In this document: positions 5,641 through 6,134 of the stretch, piece after piece
Numbering within the stretch: position 1 is the first letter of the stretch
How the letters are laid out: every line of letters begins with the position of its first letter
Assembly: GCA_937914965.1 (NCBI GenBank)
Contig: CALGIY010000401.1
Coordinates: 1 to 6,134, forward strand
Direction of reading: 5' to 3'
Length of the DNA stretch: 6,134 nt
DNA from: an uncultured Thermoanaerobacteraceae bacterium
GTDB taxonomy: Bacteria > Bacillota > DSM-12270 > Thermacetogeniales > Thermacetogeniaceae
Program-made: the position numbers and the translations under genes
The notes under the pieces: model-generated
Databases searched by the model: none
What the model was told of the DNA's origin: nothing
What the model saw: the letters and a program-made list of their open reading frames with translations, nothing else

Positions 5641-6134
5641 ATTTCCATAATATCTTTCTCTTTTGCTGCAGCAGCTTGGTCAATGTTTTTAATGTATTTA
5701 TCTGTCATTTTCTGTATGTCATCAAGTTGCCGTTTTGCTGTATCTTCAGAGACTTCTCCCTTTTTTTCGTCGCTTTTAACTTGGTCATTGGCTTCCCGTC
5801 GCAAATTACGGATAGCAATACGACATTCTTCAGCTTTCTTGTTTATTACCTTAACGAGATCCTTCCGCTTTTCCTCAGTCAAAGTCGGTATTGCCAACCT
5901 GATTACATTCCCGTCACTTACTGGAGTAATACCCAGATCGGACTTTAAAATCGACTTCTCAATCTGAGGGAGCATATTACGATCCCATGGTTGAACCACA
6001 AGGAGACGAGGTTCGGGTACGGTAATTGAAGCCATTTGGTTAAGCGGGGTTGGCGTACCGTAATAATCCGCAAATACCTTGTCGAGCATGACTGGTGTTG
6101 CCCTCCCGGCGCGTAGTGTTGCATAATCTTTCCC
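5637..6134 (-). CDS. frr: Ribosome recycling factor, N-terminus missing at window edge
   Basis: The frame is open from the window edge (6134) and gives 165 residues beginning [20 protein letters not shown]. The full protein is about 185 residues, so roughly 20 are missing. The ATG at 6089-6087 is internal, not the start: the residues before it ([10 protein letters not shown]) are the conserved RRF segment. The visible blocks [20 protein letters not shown], a central region with [27 protein letters not shown], and a C-terminal helix ending KEKDIMEI match RRF throughout: domain II beta sandwich, then the return helices of domain I. With EF-G, RRF splits the post-termination ribosome. Its stop TGA overlaps the ATG of the PASTA gene (ATGA). 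Upstream neighbours such as pyrH, tsf and rpsB would be expected but lie outside the window. Confidence 0.97.
   Translation of the reverse strand, partial: GKDYATLRAGRATPVMLDKVFADYYGTPTPLNQMASITVPEPRLLVVQPWDRNMLPQIEKSILKSDLGITPVSDGNVIRLAIPTLTEEKRKDLVKVINKKAEECRIAIRNLRREANDQVKSDEKKGEVSEDTAKRQLDDIQKMTDKYIKNIDQAAAAKEKDIMEI

Noticed and set aside
5676..5967. Plus-strand open frames of 90 and 94 codons opposite frr
   Set aside because: Antisense to the well-conserved ribosome recycling factor; hydrophobic, phenylalanine-rich translation comes from the complement of lysine/glutamate codons.
5637..6089. frr starting at the ATG 6089-6087 as a short 150-residue RRF
   Set aside because: The conserved segment [10 protein letters not shown] lies in frame upstream of this ATG and runs to the window edge, so the true start is outside the window.

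Overview
This window is a run of co-oriented genes, all on the minus strand. The gene content and order suggest a spore-forming member of the Clostridia (Firmicutes), perhaps of the Peptococcaceae type; I cannot name the genus. The reasons are the frr-uppS-cdsA-dxr-rseP-ispG order common in Firmicutes, a YtvI-type membrane protein, a clostridial-type 2[4Fe-4S] ferredoxin, strong purine-rich ribosome binding sites and frequent TTG/GTG starts. There is no sign of an insertion sequence, prophage, CRISPR array, tRNA or rRNA.

In the direction of transcription (high to low coordinates) the layout is: frr (ribosome recycling factor, 5' end cut by the window edge, ~6134-5637); a small single-PASTA-domain protein (5640-5383) joined to frr by an ATGA overlap; a 57-residue 2[4Fe-4S] ferredoxin (5393-5220) overlapping the PASTA gene by 11 nt; a strong rho-independent terminator or attenuator (~5204-5182); uppS (5151-4381); cdsA (about 4379-3576); a ytvI-like AI-2E-family membrane protein (3560-2463); dxr (2442-1285); rseP (1226-189); and the start of ispG (181-1, cut by the window edge). 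Gaps are short throughout (1-68 nt), so almost every base is coding or a ribosome binding site. No stretch above 300 nt lacks a gene.

Functionally, the downstream block builds the cell envelope. Dxr and IspG are steps of the MEP isoprenoid pathway. UppS turns isoprenoid precursors into undecaprenyl diphosphate, the carrier for peptidoglycan. CdsA makes CDP-diacylglycerol for phospholipids. RseP is an intramembrane protease of envelope stress control. This core is ordinary. The less ordinary parts are the PASTA-plus-ferredoxin pair set between frr and uppS, the terminator that separates the pair from uppS with only about 30 nt to spare, and the ytvI-like gene between cdsA and dxr. The ferredoxin is notable because IspG (and IspH elsewhere) needs a low-potential electron donor, so this gene may supply it. 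That is inference, not shown by the sequence. I found no convincing new biological system here; the best leads are these accessory genes and their regulation.
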